A stretch of 64,000 nucleotides of DNA, from positions 3,697,955-3,761,954 of the forward strand of contig NZ_MQWD01000001.1 of NCBI RefSeq assembly GCF_002283365.1. Direction: 5' to 3'. Under the pieces are notes generated by a model that made no database searches, was not told the origin of the DNA, and saw nothing but the letters and a program-made list of their open reading frames with translations. This document shows positions 16,914 through 24,385 of this stretch, piece after piece. The stretch comes from Rubrivirga marina (GTDB lineage Bacteria > Bacteroidota > Rhodothermia > Rhodothermales > Rubricoccaceae). Position 1 is the stretch's first letter. Every line of letters begins with the position of its first letter. Made by a program: the position numbers and the translations under genes.

Positions 16914-17381
16914 CTAGGCGGCCGGAATCCGGATCTGCTGGCCCGGGTAGATCTTGTCTGGGTCGCCGATGACCTCGCGGTTGGCCTCGAAGATCTTGTT
17001 GTAGGCGTTGGCGTCACCGTAGTGCTCCTTCGCGATCTTCGACAGCGTGTCGCCACTCTGGATGGTGTAGTAGCGGCTGGCCGCCGGGGCCGAGGCGGTC
17101 GCGGCGCCGGCCGTCTGGGCGCTCGAGACCCGCATGCCATCGTCGCTGACGCTCGTGACGCCCTTGACGTTGCCGGCGATGAGCGCCGCCTTCTCCTTGG
17201 CCGCGACGCTCTTGGCCGTGCCCTGGAGGGTCACCTTGCCGTTGTCGAAGCGGACGCCGAGGCCCGAGACGTTGTCACCGAGCGCCCGCTCGATCTCTTT
17301 CTTGATCTCTTCGGCCTCATTGCCGGACTTGCCGCCGAAGAGGTCTTTGCCGGCGTCTTTCAGAAAATCGAGGAGTCCCAT
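16914..17381 (-). CDS. BON-LysM potassium-binding-like protein (YgaU/Kbp family)
   Basis: A 155-residue small protein. It has an N-terminal BON domain (about 18-85: KKEIERALGDNVSGLGVRFD, GKVTLQGTAKSVAAKEKA), a short Ala-rich linker, then a LysM domain (about 103-152: YYTIQSGDTLSKIAKEHYGD, then NPGQQ-like YPGQQIRIPAA). This architecture is that of E. coli Kbp/YgaU, a cytoplasmic K+-binding, osmotic-stress-induced protein. There is no signal peptide, consistent with that. It is convergent with the membrane-protein gene and divergent from a lipoprotein gene. Function by homology only. Confidence 0.88.
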   Translation of the reverse strand: MGLLDFLKDAGKDLFGGKSGNEAEEIKKEIERALGDNVSGLGVRFDNGKVTLQGTAKSVAAKEKAALIAGNVKGVTSVSDDGMRVSSAQTAGAATASAPAASRYYTIQSGDTLSKIAKEHYGDANAYNKIFEANREVIGDPDKIYPGQQIRIPAA

Positions 17382-17611
17382 GATGAGGGGAAGGGTTGGT
17401 GAGGGGAAGCGCAGGGTGCGCGGGGTGCCACGATCCACCGGAGCCCCCAGTTCCGCGACGGACGGATGGTCTCCGAACGGTCACCGTCTCTGCCTGGCAA
17501 CACGCGGACGCGGCGGCACTCAGACGAGACAATCGTTCGCACCAAATCGTGAGGGCCGATGGCACGGCAGGGACATTCAGGAAGGGGTGCGCTCAGCCCT
17601 CCACGTCCCCG

Positions 17612-18346
17612 ATGCGCACCCTCCTCTCCCTCGCGGGCCCGCTCCTGATGCTCGGTCTCCTCCTCGGCGGCTGCGACTCCGTCGGCCTCGACGACGCCGG
17701 CCCCTGTCCCTCCTGCGCGACCGACTCGGAGCCGTCGGGGGACCCCACCGGTCCGGACGGTGGGAACGACGGCACCGGCGATGACGGCGCGGACGGCGAC
17801 TCAAACGATGGGAGCACCGGCGGTTCCGATGACGACTCGGGCGGAGAGGCCGACGACGGGAGCGGCCCCGGTGGCTCGACCGACGACTTCATCCCGGTCG
17901 ACCCACGCCAGACCTACACGCTCACCTGGAAAGACGACGCGATCGACGCGCCCGCGGTCCGCCTCGCCGACTACGGTGTGGCCCCGGGCGACGTCGTCTG
18001 CGGCCAGGCCGTCGGCGACTTCTATACGGAGCCGGGGGTTCTCGCCAGTTCGCGCGGCTATCCGCAGATGACTGCCATCTTCAGCTCCGACGCGTCGCTC
18101 CTGCCGTCGGACCAGCGCGTCCGCGTGAAGGGCGCGGTCGACACGGCCGACGACGTGCCGACGCTCGCGACGGCCATCGACGGGCTCGACACGGACGTGG
18201 CCGAGGACTTCGACGCGACGAGCGGCTGCGTAACCGTCCCCGACGGTGCCCGCTACGTCTTCCTCGCCCCGTACGATGCCTACTACGGCGACAACACCGA
18301 CGCTCACCCCAGCGGACAGCCGTTCGGCCTCCTCCTGAAAAAGTAG
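17612..18346 (+). CDS. Lipoprotein with Asp/Gly/Ser-rich linker
   Basis: A 244-residue lipoprotein: signal peptide with lipobox LLLGGC (Cys21), a roughly 60-residue low-complexity linker dominated by Asp, Gly, Ser and Thr, then a compact C-terminal domain of about 150 residues. That domain starts PRQTYTLTWKDDAIDAPAV and contains VAPGDVVCGQAVGDFYTEPG, MTAIFSSDASLLPSDQ, TSGCVTVPDG and LAPYDAYYGDN. Two Cys (in VVCGQ and SGCVT) could form a disulfide. I do not recognise the domain. It is vaguely reminiscent of a carbohydrate-binding beta sandwich, but that is weak. The acidic linker probably spaces it from the outer membrane. Confidence 0.72.
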   Translation: MRTLLSLAGPLLMLGLLLGGCDSVGLDDAGPCPSCATDSEPSGDPTGPDGGNDGTGDDGADGDSNDGSTGGSDDDSGGEADDGSGPGGSTDDFIPVDPRQTYTLTWKDDAIDAPAVRLADYGVAPGDVVCGQAVGDFYTEPGVLASSRGYPQMTAIFSSDASLLPSDQRVRVKGAVDTADDVPTLATAIDGLDTDVAEDFDATSGCVTVPDGARYVFLAPYDAYYGDNTDAHPSGQPFGLLLKK

Positions 18347-18461
18347 GGACGGCACACGCCCGGCGATGCGGGGGCGACGGGCGACCGTCGTCCCCGCTCG
18401 TCGTTTCGGGACGCGCAGCGACGGCCGTGCCGATCTTCGGGGCATCGCCTCCCCCCTGCCT

Positions 18462-19562
18462 GTGTCGCCGCCCGCTGTCCACGTCGCCCTCTCCGAGGGC
18501 CGGAGCTACGCCGTCCACTTCGAGCCGCTCGCGACGGCCCCGATGCACCTCCGCGAGGCCGGCCTGAGCGGCCCCCTCGCGCTCGTCGTCACCGACGAGA
18601 CCGTCGGCCCGCTCCACCTCGGCGCGCTCGCCGACGCCCTCCGCGCCGACGGCTGGACGGTCGAGGCCACGGCCGTGCCAGCCGGCGAAGGCTCAAAGTC
18701 GCTCGACCAACTGTCGGCGCTCCACGACTGGGCGCTCGGGTTGGGGATCGACCGCCAGACGCCGCTGCTCGCGCTCGGCGGCGGCGTCGTGGGCGACCTC
18801 GCCGGGTTCGCCGCCGCGACGCTCCTCCGCGGGATCCCGCTTGTCCACCTCCCCACGACGACGATCTCGCAGGTGGACAGCGCCATCGGCGGGAAGACGG
18901 GGATCAACCACGCGACGGGCAAGAACCTCGTCGGCGCGTTCCACCAGCCGCGGCTCGTCCTCGCGGATCCGGCCACGCTCGACACGCTCGACGAACGGGC
19001 CTTCCGGAGCGGGCTCGCGGAGGCCGTCAAGCACGCGCTGATCTCCGACCCCGCCCTGGCCGACCGCCTCGACCGCGAGTGGGACACGCTCGTCGCCCGC
19101 CAGCCCGACGTGCTCGCCCCGCTCCTCCGCGACGCCGCCGCCGTCAAGGCCCGCGTGATCGAGGCCGACGAGCGAGAGGCCGGCGAACGCGCGTTCCTCA
19201 ACTTCGGGCACACGTTCGGGCACGCGCTCGAGAAGGAGGCCGGCTACGGGACGCTCACGCACGGCGAGGCCGTCGCGCTCGGGATGCGCGCCGCGTTGCA
19301 TCTGTCCGAGTCCCTCCGCCTCGGGCAGGTCGCCGAGGCCCTCGGCCCGTTCGCCGAGGCCGACCGGCTCGTCGCCCGCCTCGACCCGCCGGCTCCGACG
19401 TTGGCGATCGACGCACTGATGGCCGCGACCGAGGCCGACAAGAAGCGGACGGCGGCGGGCGTGCGGTACGTCGTCCTCGACGCCGTCGGCCGGCCGCGGC
19501 TGGCCGCCGACGTGGACGACGCGCTGCTCCGGGCCGCGTGGCGGTACGCGCTCAGCGCGTGA
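18462..19562 (+). CDS. aroB: 3-dehydroquinate synthase
   Basis: Second step of the shikimate pathway: DAHP to 3-dehydroquinate, using NAD+ and zinc. The 366-residue protein has the nucleotide-binding run LLALGGGVVGDLAGF, LVHLPTTTISQVDSAIGGKT, and substrate residues in GINHATGKNLVGAFHQP. Zinc ligands are the Glu of SGLAEAVKHALI and the His residues of NFGHTFGHALE and TLTHGEAVALG. GTG at 18462 gives the family length; the ATG at 18366 would add 32 basic, non-conserved residues. A tRNA gene follows 68 bases downstream. Confidence 0.95.
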   Translation: MSPPAVHVALSEGRSYAVHFEPLATAPMHLREAGLSGPLALVVTDETVGPLHLGALADALRADGWTVEATAVPAGEGSKSLDQLSALHDWALGLGIDRQTPLLALGGGVVGDLAGFAAATLLRGIPLVHLPTTTISQVDSAIGGKTGINHATGKNLVGAFHQPRLVLADPATLDTLDERAFRSGLAEAVKHALISDPALADRLDREWDTLVARQPDVLAPLLRDAAAVKARVIEADEREAGERAFLNFGHTFGHALEKEAGYGTLTHGEAVALGMRAALHLSESLRLGQVAEALGPFAEADRLVARLDPPAPTLAIDALMAATEADKKRTAAGVRYVVLDAVGRPRLAADVDDALLRAAWRYALSA

Positions 19563-19630
19563 GGGCCGCCGACGTTCCCAAAACCTTGGATTGTCGCGTC
19601 GCGGGCGCCCGGCGTATCCTGCGGGTCCTC

Positions 19631-19704
19631 GGCGTGGTAGCTCAGCTGGTTAGAGCGCACGACTCATAATCGTGAGGTCGAGAGTTCAAGTCTCTCCCAC
19701 GCCA
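19631..19704 (+). tRNA. tRNA with CAT anticodon (elongator Met or Ile2)
   Basis: The cloverleaf folds cleanly. Acceptor GGCGTGG/CCACGCC, D arm with GCTCAGCTGGTTAGAGC, anticodon stem CACGA/TCGTG around CTCATAA (anticodon CAT), T arm GAGAG-TTCAAGT-CTCTC, discriminator A. CC but not the final A follows. It lacks the initiator's three G:C pairs in the anticodon stem, so it is not fMet. The inner anticodon stem CGA/TCG and the TTCAAGT loop are closer to tRNA-Ile2, whose C34 is changed to lysidine by TilS, than to elongator Met. Both remain possible. Confidence 0.9.
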
Positions 19705-19779
19705 CCGATGCCCCCCGGCCCCCGCGCCCGGCCCGCCGCCGGGCGCGCGTCGTTTGGGCCCGCCCTGCCGGCCAGCCCC

Positions 19780-20997
19780 ATGCGGATCTACCTCCACGAC
19801 TACGGCGGCCACGCCTTCTTGGTCGGCCTCGCGCGGCATCTCGCGCGGCGCGGGCACGCGGTCCGCTACTCGTTCTCGGCGACGAACGAGGCCCCGCAGG
19901 GCGACCTCGCGCCCCGCGGCGACGACCCCGAGACGTTCTCACTCGACCCCGTCGTCACGGACCCGGTCGACAAGCGGGCACGATCGCTGGCGGGGCTCGT
20001 GAAGCGGCGCCAGGCGGAGGCCCGGTTCGGCCGCGCTGCCGCCGCGCACGTCCGCGCGTGGGACGCCGACGTGGTCGTCGCGGCCAACTGCGGGCTCGAC
20101 ACCCTCGCCGCGCTCCAGGGGGCCGCCCGGGCCGAGGGCGTCGCGTTCGTGAACTGGCTCCAGGACGTCTGGTCGGTCGGCACGCGGGCCGTGCTCCACA
20201 AGCGGTTCGGCGTCGTGGGCGACCTCGCCGGCCGGTGGATGGAGCGGCGAGAGGGCCGGCTGCTCCGGGAGGCCGACGCCGTCGTCGGCATCACCGACGG
20301 GTTCCGGCCCCTCCTTGACCTCTGGCGGGTGCCGGCGGAGCGCGTGACGATCCTCGAGAACTGGGCGCCGCTCGCCGACCTCCCCCAGCGCCCGCGCGAC
20401 AACGCGTGGGCCGAGGCGCACGGCCTCGTCGGCCACTCCGTCGTGCTGTACTCCGGGACGCTCGGGATGAAGCACGACCCGGCCGGCCTCGCCCGCCTCG
20501 GGGAGCGGCTCGCCGAGGCGGACCCGGAAGCCCGGCTCGTCGTCGTGTCGTCGGGCGAGGGCGCCGACTGGCTGGCGGCGCGCACGGCCGAGCGCGGGCT
20601 CACGAACCTCGTCGTCCTCCCCTTCCAGCCCTTCGAAGCGTTCCCCGACGTGCTCGGGGCGGCCGACGTGTTCGTGGCCGTGCTGGAGCCCGAGGCGAGC
20701 GCCGTGTCGGTCCCGTCGAAGGTGCTCGCCTACCTCTGCGCCGGCCGCCCGGCCGTGCTGTCGGTCCCGCCCGACAACCTCGCCGCGCAGATCGTGATGC
20801 GGGAGGAGGCCGGCGTGGTCGTCCCCCCCGGCGATGCCGACGCGCTCGCCGACGCCGTCCTCGCCCTCCTGGACGAGGACACCCGAAGTGGGCGGATGGG
20901 CGCCGCGGGCCGGGCCTACGCCGAGCGCGCGTTCGACCTCGACGCCATCGCCGACCGGTTCGAGGCCGTCCTGACGGGCGCGCTCGCAGGCCGGTAG
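19780..20997 (+). CDS. GT4-like glycosyltransferase (WcaI-type)
   Basis: A 405-residue GT-B glycosyltransferase. The N-terminal acceptor domain has IYLHDYGGHAFLVGLARHLARRG and a WLQDVWSVG segment. The donor domain has VVLYSGTLGMKHDPAGLARL, VVVSSGEGADWL, the LPFQPFEAFPDVLGAADVFV turn, and the nucleotide-sugar motif around EASAVSVPSKVLAYLCAGRP with its E-x7-E-like spacing modified. This is close to colanic-acid WcaI-type enzymes. It probably builds a cell-surface glycan. ATG at 19780 is preferred; an upstream in-frame ATG at 19708 abuts the tRNA and adds only Pro/Ala-rich residues. Confidence 0.85.
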   Translation: MRIYLHDYGGHAFLVGLARHLARRGHAVRYSFSATNEAPQGDLAPRGDDPETFSLDPVVTDPVDKRARSLAGLVKRRQAEARFGRAAAAHVRAWDADVVVAANCGLDTLAALQGAARAEGVAFVNWLQDVWSVGTRAVLHKRFGVVGDLAGRWMERREGRLLREADAVVGITDGFRPLLDLWRVPAERVTILENWAPLADLPQRPRDNAWAEAHGLVGHSVVLYSGTLGMKHDPAGLARLGERLAEADPEARLVVVSSGEGADWLAARTAERGLTNLVVLPFQPFEAFPDVLGAADVFVAVLEPEASAVSVPSKVLAYLCAGRPAVLSVPPDNLAAQIVMREEAGVVVPPGDADALADAVLALLDEDTRSGRMGAAGRAYAERAFDLDAIADRFEAVLTGALAGR

Positions 20998-21007
20998 ATT
21001 GCCGGCG

Positions 21008-21955
21008 ATGCCCGCCGCCCTCGACCCCGACCGCCCGACTCCCGAGGGCTTTCGCCCCGCCGGCCGAGGCCTCCGGCGCCGCCTGTTCGAGATCGTCTTC
21101 CACGCCGACGACCCGGCGGGCAAGGCGTTCGACGTCGTCCTGATCGCGGCCATCGTCGCGAGCGTGCTCGTGGTCATGCTCGAGAGCGTGACGGCGATCC
21201 AGGGGCGCTACGCCCGCGCGCTCCTCGTCGCGGAGTGGTTCTTCACCGTCCTGTTCACGATCGAGTACGTGATCCGGCTGAGCGTGCTCGAGAACCCGAC
21301 CCGTTACGCCCGGAGCTTCTTCGGCGTCGTCGACCTCCTGGCGATCCTCCCGACGTACATCAGCCTGTTCGTGCCCGGGGCGCAGGTGCTCCTCACGGTC
21401 CGGATCCTCCGCGCGCTCCGGGTCTTCCGGGTGCTCAAGCTGGCGAACTACCTCGATGAGGCCAACACGCTGAGCCGGGCCCTGGCGGCCAGCCGGCGGA
21501 AGATCTTCGTCTTCATCTTCGTCGTGCTGACGGTCGTGACCGTCACCGGCTCGCTGATGTACCTCATCGAGGGCGGGGAGAACGGGTTCACCTCGATCCC
21601 GAAGAGCGTCTACTGGGCCGTCGTGACCGTCTCGACGATCGGCTTCGGCGACATCACGCCGCAGACGCCGCTGGGCCAGTTCCTGTCGGCCGTCCTCGCC
21701 GTCGTCGGCTACGGCATCATCGCCGTCCCGACGGGGATCGTGACCGTCGAGCTCGGGCGGGAGCAGGCGGAGCAGCGGGCCCGGGATCTCACAGCGAGGG
21801 CGATGGCGGAGGTCCAGCTCGCGCGGTGCCCGAAGTGCGGCCTCGGGGAGCACGACGACGACGCCCGCTTCTGCAAGTGGTGCGGCGAGGAGATCGTCGT
21901 GGAAGCCCGCCCTCTCGGCCCCGCTGCAGCAGCCCCGTCCACGGCGCCGGCATGA
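21008..21955 (+). CDS. Voltage-gated K+ channel subunit with C-terminal zinc ribbon
   Basis: A 315-residue six-span channel subunit. The S4 helix carries evenly spaced Arg (132, 135, 138, 141 in VRILRALRVFRVLK). The pore loop TVSTIGFGDITP (210-215, TIGFGD) is a K+-selective filter of the KvAP type. S6 runs through LSAVLAVVGYGIIAVPTGIV. Unusually, after about 25 charged residues there is a zinc-ribbon-like module, CPKCG and CKWCG (Cys274, 277, 289, 292), and an Ala/Pro tail. Family identity is firm; the role of the ribbon is unknown. The 3' end is filled by the palindromic element, 28 bases before the convergent DUF3140 gene. An alternative TTG start lies three codons upstream. Confidence 0.9.
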   Translation: MPAALDPDRPTPEGFRPAGRGLRRRLFEIVFHADDPAGKAFDVVLIAAIVASVLVVMLESVTAIQGRYARALLVAEWFFTVLFTIEYVIRLSVLENPTRYARSFFGVVDLLAILPTYISLFVPGAQVLLTVRILRALRVFRVLKLANYLDEANTLSRALAASRRKIFVFIFVVLTVVTVTGSLMYLIEGGENGFTSIPKSVYWAVVTVSTIGFGDITPQTPLGQFLSAVLAVVGYGIIAVPTGIVTVELGREQAEQRARDLTARAMAEVQLARCPKCGLGEHDDDARFCKWCGEEIVVEARPLGPAAAAPSTAPA

Positions 21956-21961
21956 CCCGGC

Positions 21962-21981
21962 CCGCCTCGGTGCCGAGGCGG
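21962..21981. repeat. 20-bp palindromic element, copy 3
   Basis: CCGCCTCGGTGCCGAGGCGG fills nearly the whole 28-base gap between the K+ channel and the convergent DUF3140 gene. Confidence 0.85.
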
Positions 21982-21983
21982 AG

Positions 21984-22328
21984 CTAGCAGTCCTGCTCCT
22001 TGCAGGGGTCGTGGCCCCAGTTCATCAGCGAGTAGCGCCAGTTGCTCTCCTTCACGTCGGACTCGGGGCCCTGCGCCGTGTGGCGCTTGATATAGCCGAC
22101 CACCTTCTGCATGTGGTCGAGGTCGCTCTCCGTCAGGTCGTCCTTCGTCGTCCGTTTGATCTCCACGATCCTCCGGCCCGAGCGGTGGCCCGTCGACTCC
22201 CCCGAGCCCGAGTCGCCGACGCGCTTCGAGTCCTCGGTCTCGAGCCACTCTTCCAGCTCCTTCGGCTCCATGTTGACGTGCGCGCGGAACGCGTCGTAGG
22301 TCTCCTGTCGGTCGTCGGTCCAGTCCAT
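21984..22328 (-). CDS. DUF3140 family protein
   Basis: A 114-residue charged cytosolic protein. It reads MDWTDDRQETYDAFRAHVNM, KELEEWLETEDSKRVGDSG, ESTGHRSGRRIVEIKRTTKD, DHMQKVVGYIKRHTAQGP, and ends SNWRYSLMNWGHDP plus a Cys. All of these are in the order expected of DUF3140, a small family common in haloarchaea, Actinobacteria and cyanobacteria with no known function. It may bind DNA or a partner via its basic SGRRIVEI helix. The ATG at 22328 is preferred over a TTG five codons upstream. Its start is 27 bases after the preceding unknown gene on the same strand, so it may belong to the long minus-strand transcript. Confidence 0.85.
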   Translation of the reverse strand: MDWTDDRQETYDAFRAHVNMEPKELEEWLETEDSKRVGDSGSGESTGHRSGRRIVEIKRTTKDDLTESDLDHMQKVVGYIKRHTAQGPESDVKESNWRYSLMNWGHDPCKEQDC

Positions 22329-22355
22329 CGGGTGCGAGGGCAAGGTGCCCGCCCG

Positions 22356-22784
22356 CTACCGAACGCCTGGGGCCGCGTTCCGAGCGGGCGACGCGTTCGG
22401 GGCCTCCCCGAGTGCGCGCCGCGCCGTCACCTCGTCCCGCCACGCCCGCGTGAGGAACGTGTAGTCGAGGGCCTCCGCGGCGTCGCCGAGGTCGCCGACG
22501 GCCTGGAAGCCGAGGTCGACGGGCGACACGAACCGGCCGGGCGCACTCGAAAAATCGAGGACGCGGGCGCGGCCGAGCCCCTGGCGGTACTCGCCCCAGA
22601 GCTGCCCAAGCACGCAGGCCTCGCCGTCCGACAGGTGGAGCGAGCCGGGATCCACGCGGTCGGCCCAACCAGGGTCGCGGTCGTCGAGGAGCGCGGCGCC
22701 GCGAGCGGCACGGGCGCGGGCTGCGTCGAGGGTGAGGGCGGCGAGGCGACGCGCGCGGCGGCGCTGGCGGAGGCGTCCGAGCAT
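22356..22784 (-). CDS. Small protein of unknown function
   Basis: A 142-residue protein that I do not recognise. The first 30 residues are very basic (MLGRLRQRRRARRLAALTL) and could bind nucleic acid or membrane. The core has WADRVDPGSLHLSDGEACVL, then GQLWGEYRQGLGRARVL, and a DLGFQAVGD motif resembling small actinobacterial/phage proteins that share an 'xxVLGQLxGxY...LGF' pattern. That resemblance is by eye only. It begins 29 bases after the AMP-ligase stop, so it is probably at the tail of that operon, although it is not translationally coupled as the seven upstream genes are. Confidence 0.65.
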   Translation of the reverse strand: MLGRLRQRRRARRLAALTLDAARARAARGAALLDDRDPGWADRVDPGSLHLSDGEACVLGQLWGEYRQGLGRARVLDFSSAPGRFVSPVDLGFQAVGDLGDAAEALDYTFLTRAWRDEVTARRALGEAPNASPARNAAPGVR

Positions 22785-22813
22785 GACGACGGCAGGGGTG
22801 CGGTGGCGGGAGT

Positions 22814-24385
22814 CTACGCCGGAGCGCGCGCGATCGTGCCCTCGAGGCGCTTACAGAGCGCCCCTAGATCCACCTTCGCGTTGTGCCGGCGGTCGACCGG
22901 CAGCGCGTCGACCGAAACGACGGCGTCGATCGCGGCCCACGGGACGGCCTCCGCCAGCCCGTCGGGCACGGCGCCCTCGACCGCCACGACGCGCTGGCCG
23001 TCGATCTCCACGAACGCGGCCCGGGCGTCCAGCCGCGTGCGGAGCGCGGCCTCGACTTGGAGCGGGTACACGACGCTCCCCTCGCGGCGAGACACGGCGG
23101 CGCACCTCCCGAGGAGCCACAGCCGGCCGTCGGCGTCGAGCCGGCCGGCATCGCCCGTCCGATGCCAGCGGCGGCCCGCCACGTCGACCTTCGTCTCGGC
23201 GTCGCCCTCGCCATCGAGGTAGCCCGGCACCACGTGGTCGCCCGCGACCACGATCTCGCCGACGGCGCCCGGCCCGAGGGACCTCGCCTCCCACTCCGCC
23301 TCGGTGAACGGCCCGAGCGGCTCGCCCCACCGGTCCGGCACGATCCGGAGGTCGACGGCCGCCACGGGTGGGCCGGCCGGGAGCCCCTCCCCCGCCGCCA
23401 CGCGCCGGAGGTCGGCCTCGGACGGCGCGGCGACGTGCGCGATGGGCTCGGCCTCGGTCGACCCGTACACGCCGACGGCCTCCCCCACGAGCGCACCGAG
23501 GCGGGCGAGGAGGTCGGGGAAGACGGGCGCCCCGCCGGTGTCGACGCGGCGGAGCTGACGGAGCGCATCGGCCTCGGGGTGAGCGAGGAGCCGCTCGAAA
23601 AAGGCCGGGCTGGCGACGCACCGCGTGACGCCCTCGGCACGCATCTGACGGAGCACGCGGCTCGCGTCGACGGCACCGGGCCGGCGGAGGTCGGCGTCGG
23701 CCAAGACGGTTGTGACGCCGGAGGCGAGCGTGGCGAGGACGACGACCGGCAGCGTGGCCAGGTCGACGTCGTCGGGCTGGAGGTCGAGGGCGTCGGTGAG
23801 CGCGGCGTGCTGGGCGCCGAGGAGGCCGTGCGTGCGGACCGCCGCCTTGGGACGGCCCGTCGTGCCGGACGTGAACGTGAGGAGGGCCGGCGCGTCGCGG
23901 CCGACGTCGGCGACGGGCACGGGCGGTCCGCCCTCCCACCGCTCCGCCAACGGCGCCCATCCGCCGACGACGAACCGCGTCGGGATCCGCCGGACGCTCG
24001 CGGCCAGGAGCCGCAGCAGGTGGGCTTTCGGCGTGCCGACGAATGCCTGCGGTCTCACCCGCCCGACCGCCTCCGCCAAACGCTCGCGCCCGGCCCCAGG
24101 GTCGACGATCACCGCGACGGCGCCCACGCGGAAGACCGCCGCGAGCACCGCATAGAGCGCCGACGACACCGGCACGAGCACGAGTACGCGGTCGCCCCGT
24201 CCGACCCCCGCGGCCGTGAGGCGGCCGGCCCCGGCGGCGGCCTGGCGGTCGAGATCGGCGAACGTGGTGACGCGGCGGTGCCGGCCCCGGCCTTCGACGA
24301 TCGCGGGGGCCTCGGGCCGAGCCTCAGCCTGCGACTGGAACCTCTCGACGACGTTGGTTCCGCCGTCGCGGGCCGCGGTCGTCAC
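22814..24385 (-). CDS. AMP-forming acyl/aryl-CoA-ligase-like protein
   Basis: A 523-residue ANL-superfamily enzyme. The A3 motif is ALLTFTSGTTGRPKAAVRTH. A5 reads GVYGSTEAEPIAHVAAPS, resembling the Y-G-x-TEA-x-P signature seen in OleC-like ligases. A7/A8 are RWHRTGDAGRLDADGRLWLLGR, and the C-terminal catalytic Lys lies in RRHNAKVDLGAL. It activates a carboxylate as an adenylate, then forms a thioester or another acyl product; an OleC-type lactone reaction is only a possibility. It starts with GTG overlapping the GNAT stop (GTGA) and is the last of seven coupled genes. Substrate is probably supplied by the pathway. Confidence 0.88.
   Translation of the reverse strand: MTTAARDGGTNVVERFQSQAEARPEAPAIVEGRGRHRRVTTFADLDRQAAAGAGRLTAAGVGRGDRVLVLVPVSSALYAVLAAVFRVGAVAVIVDPGAGRERLAEAVGRVRPQAFVGTPKAHLLRLLAASVRRIPTRFVVGGWAPLAERWEGGPPVPVADVGRDAPALLTFTSGTTGRPKAAVRTHGLLGAQHAALTDALDLQPDDVDLATLPVVVLATLASGVTTVLADADLRRPGAVDASRVLRQMRAEGVTRCVASPAFFERLLAHPEADALRQLRRVDTGGAPVFPDLLARLGALVGEAVGVYGSTEAEPIAHVAAPSEADLRRVAAGEGLPAGPPVAAVDLRIVPDRWGEPLGPFTEAEWEARSLGPGAVGEIVVAGDHVVPGYLDGEGDAETKVDVAGRRWHRTGDAGRLDADGRLWLLGRCAAVSRREGSVVYPLQVEAALRTRLDARAAFVEIDGQRVVAVEGAVPDGLAEAVPWAAIDAVVSVDALPVDRRHNAKVDLGALCKRLEGTIARAPA

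Noticed and set aside
22814..24385. Calling the operon ligase OleC (beta-lactone synthetase)
   Set aside because: The YGSTEAEP motif resembles OleC, but OleA, OleB and OleD are not in the operon, so the olefin pathway is not supported.
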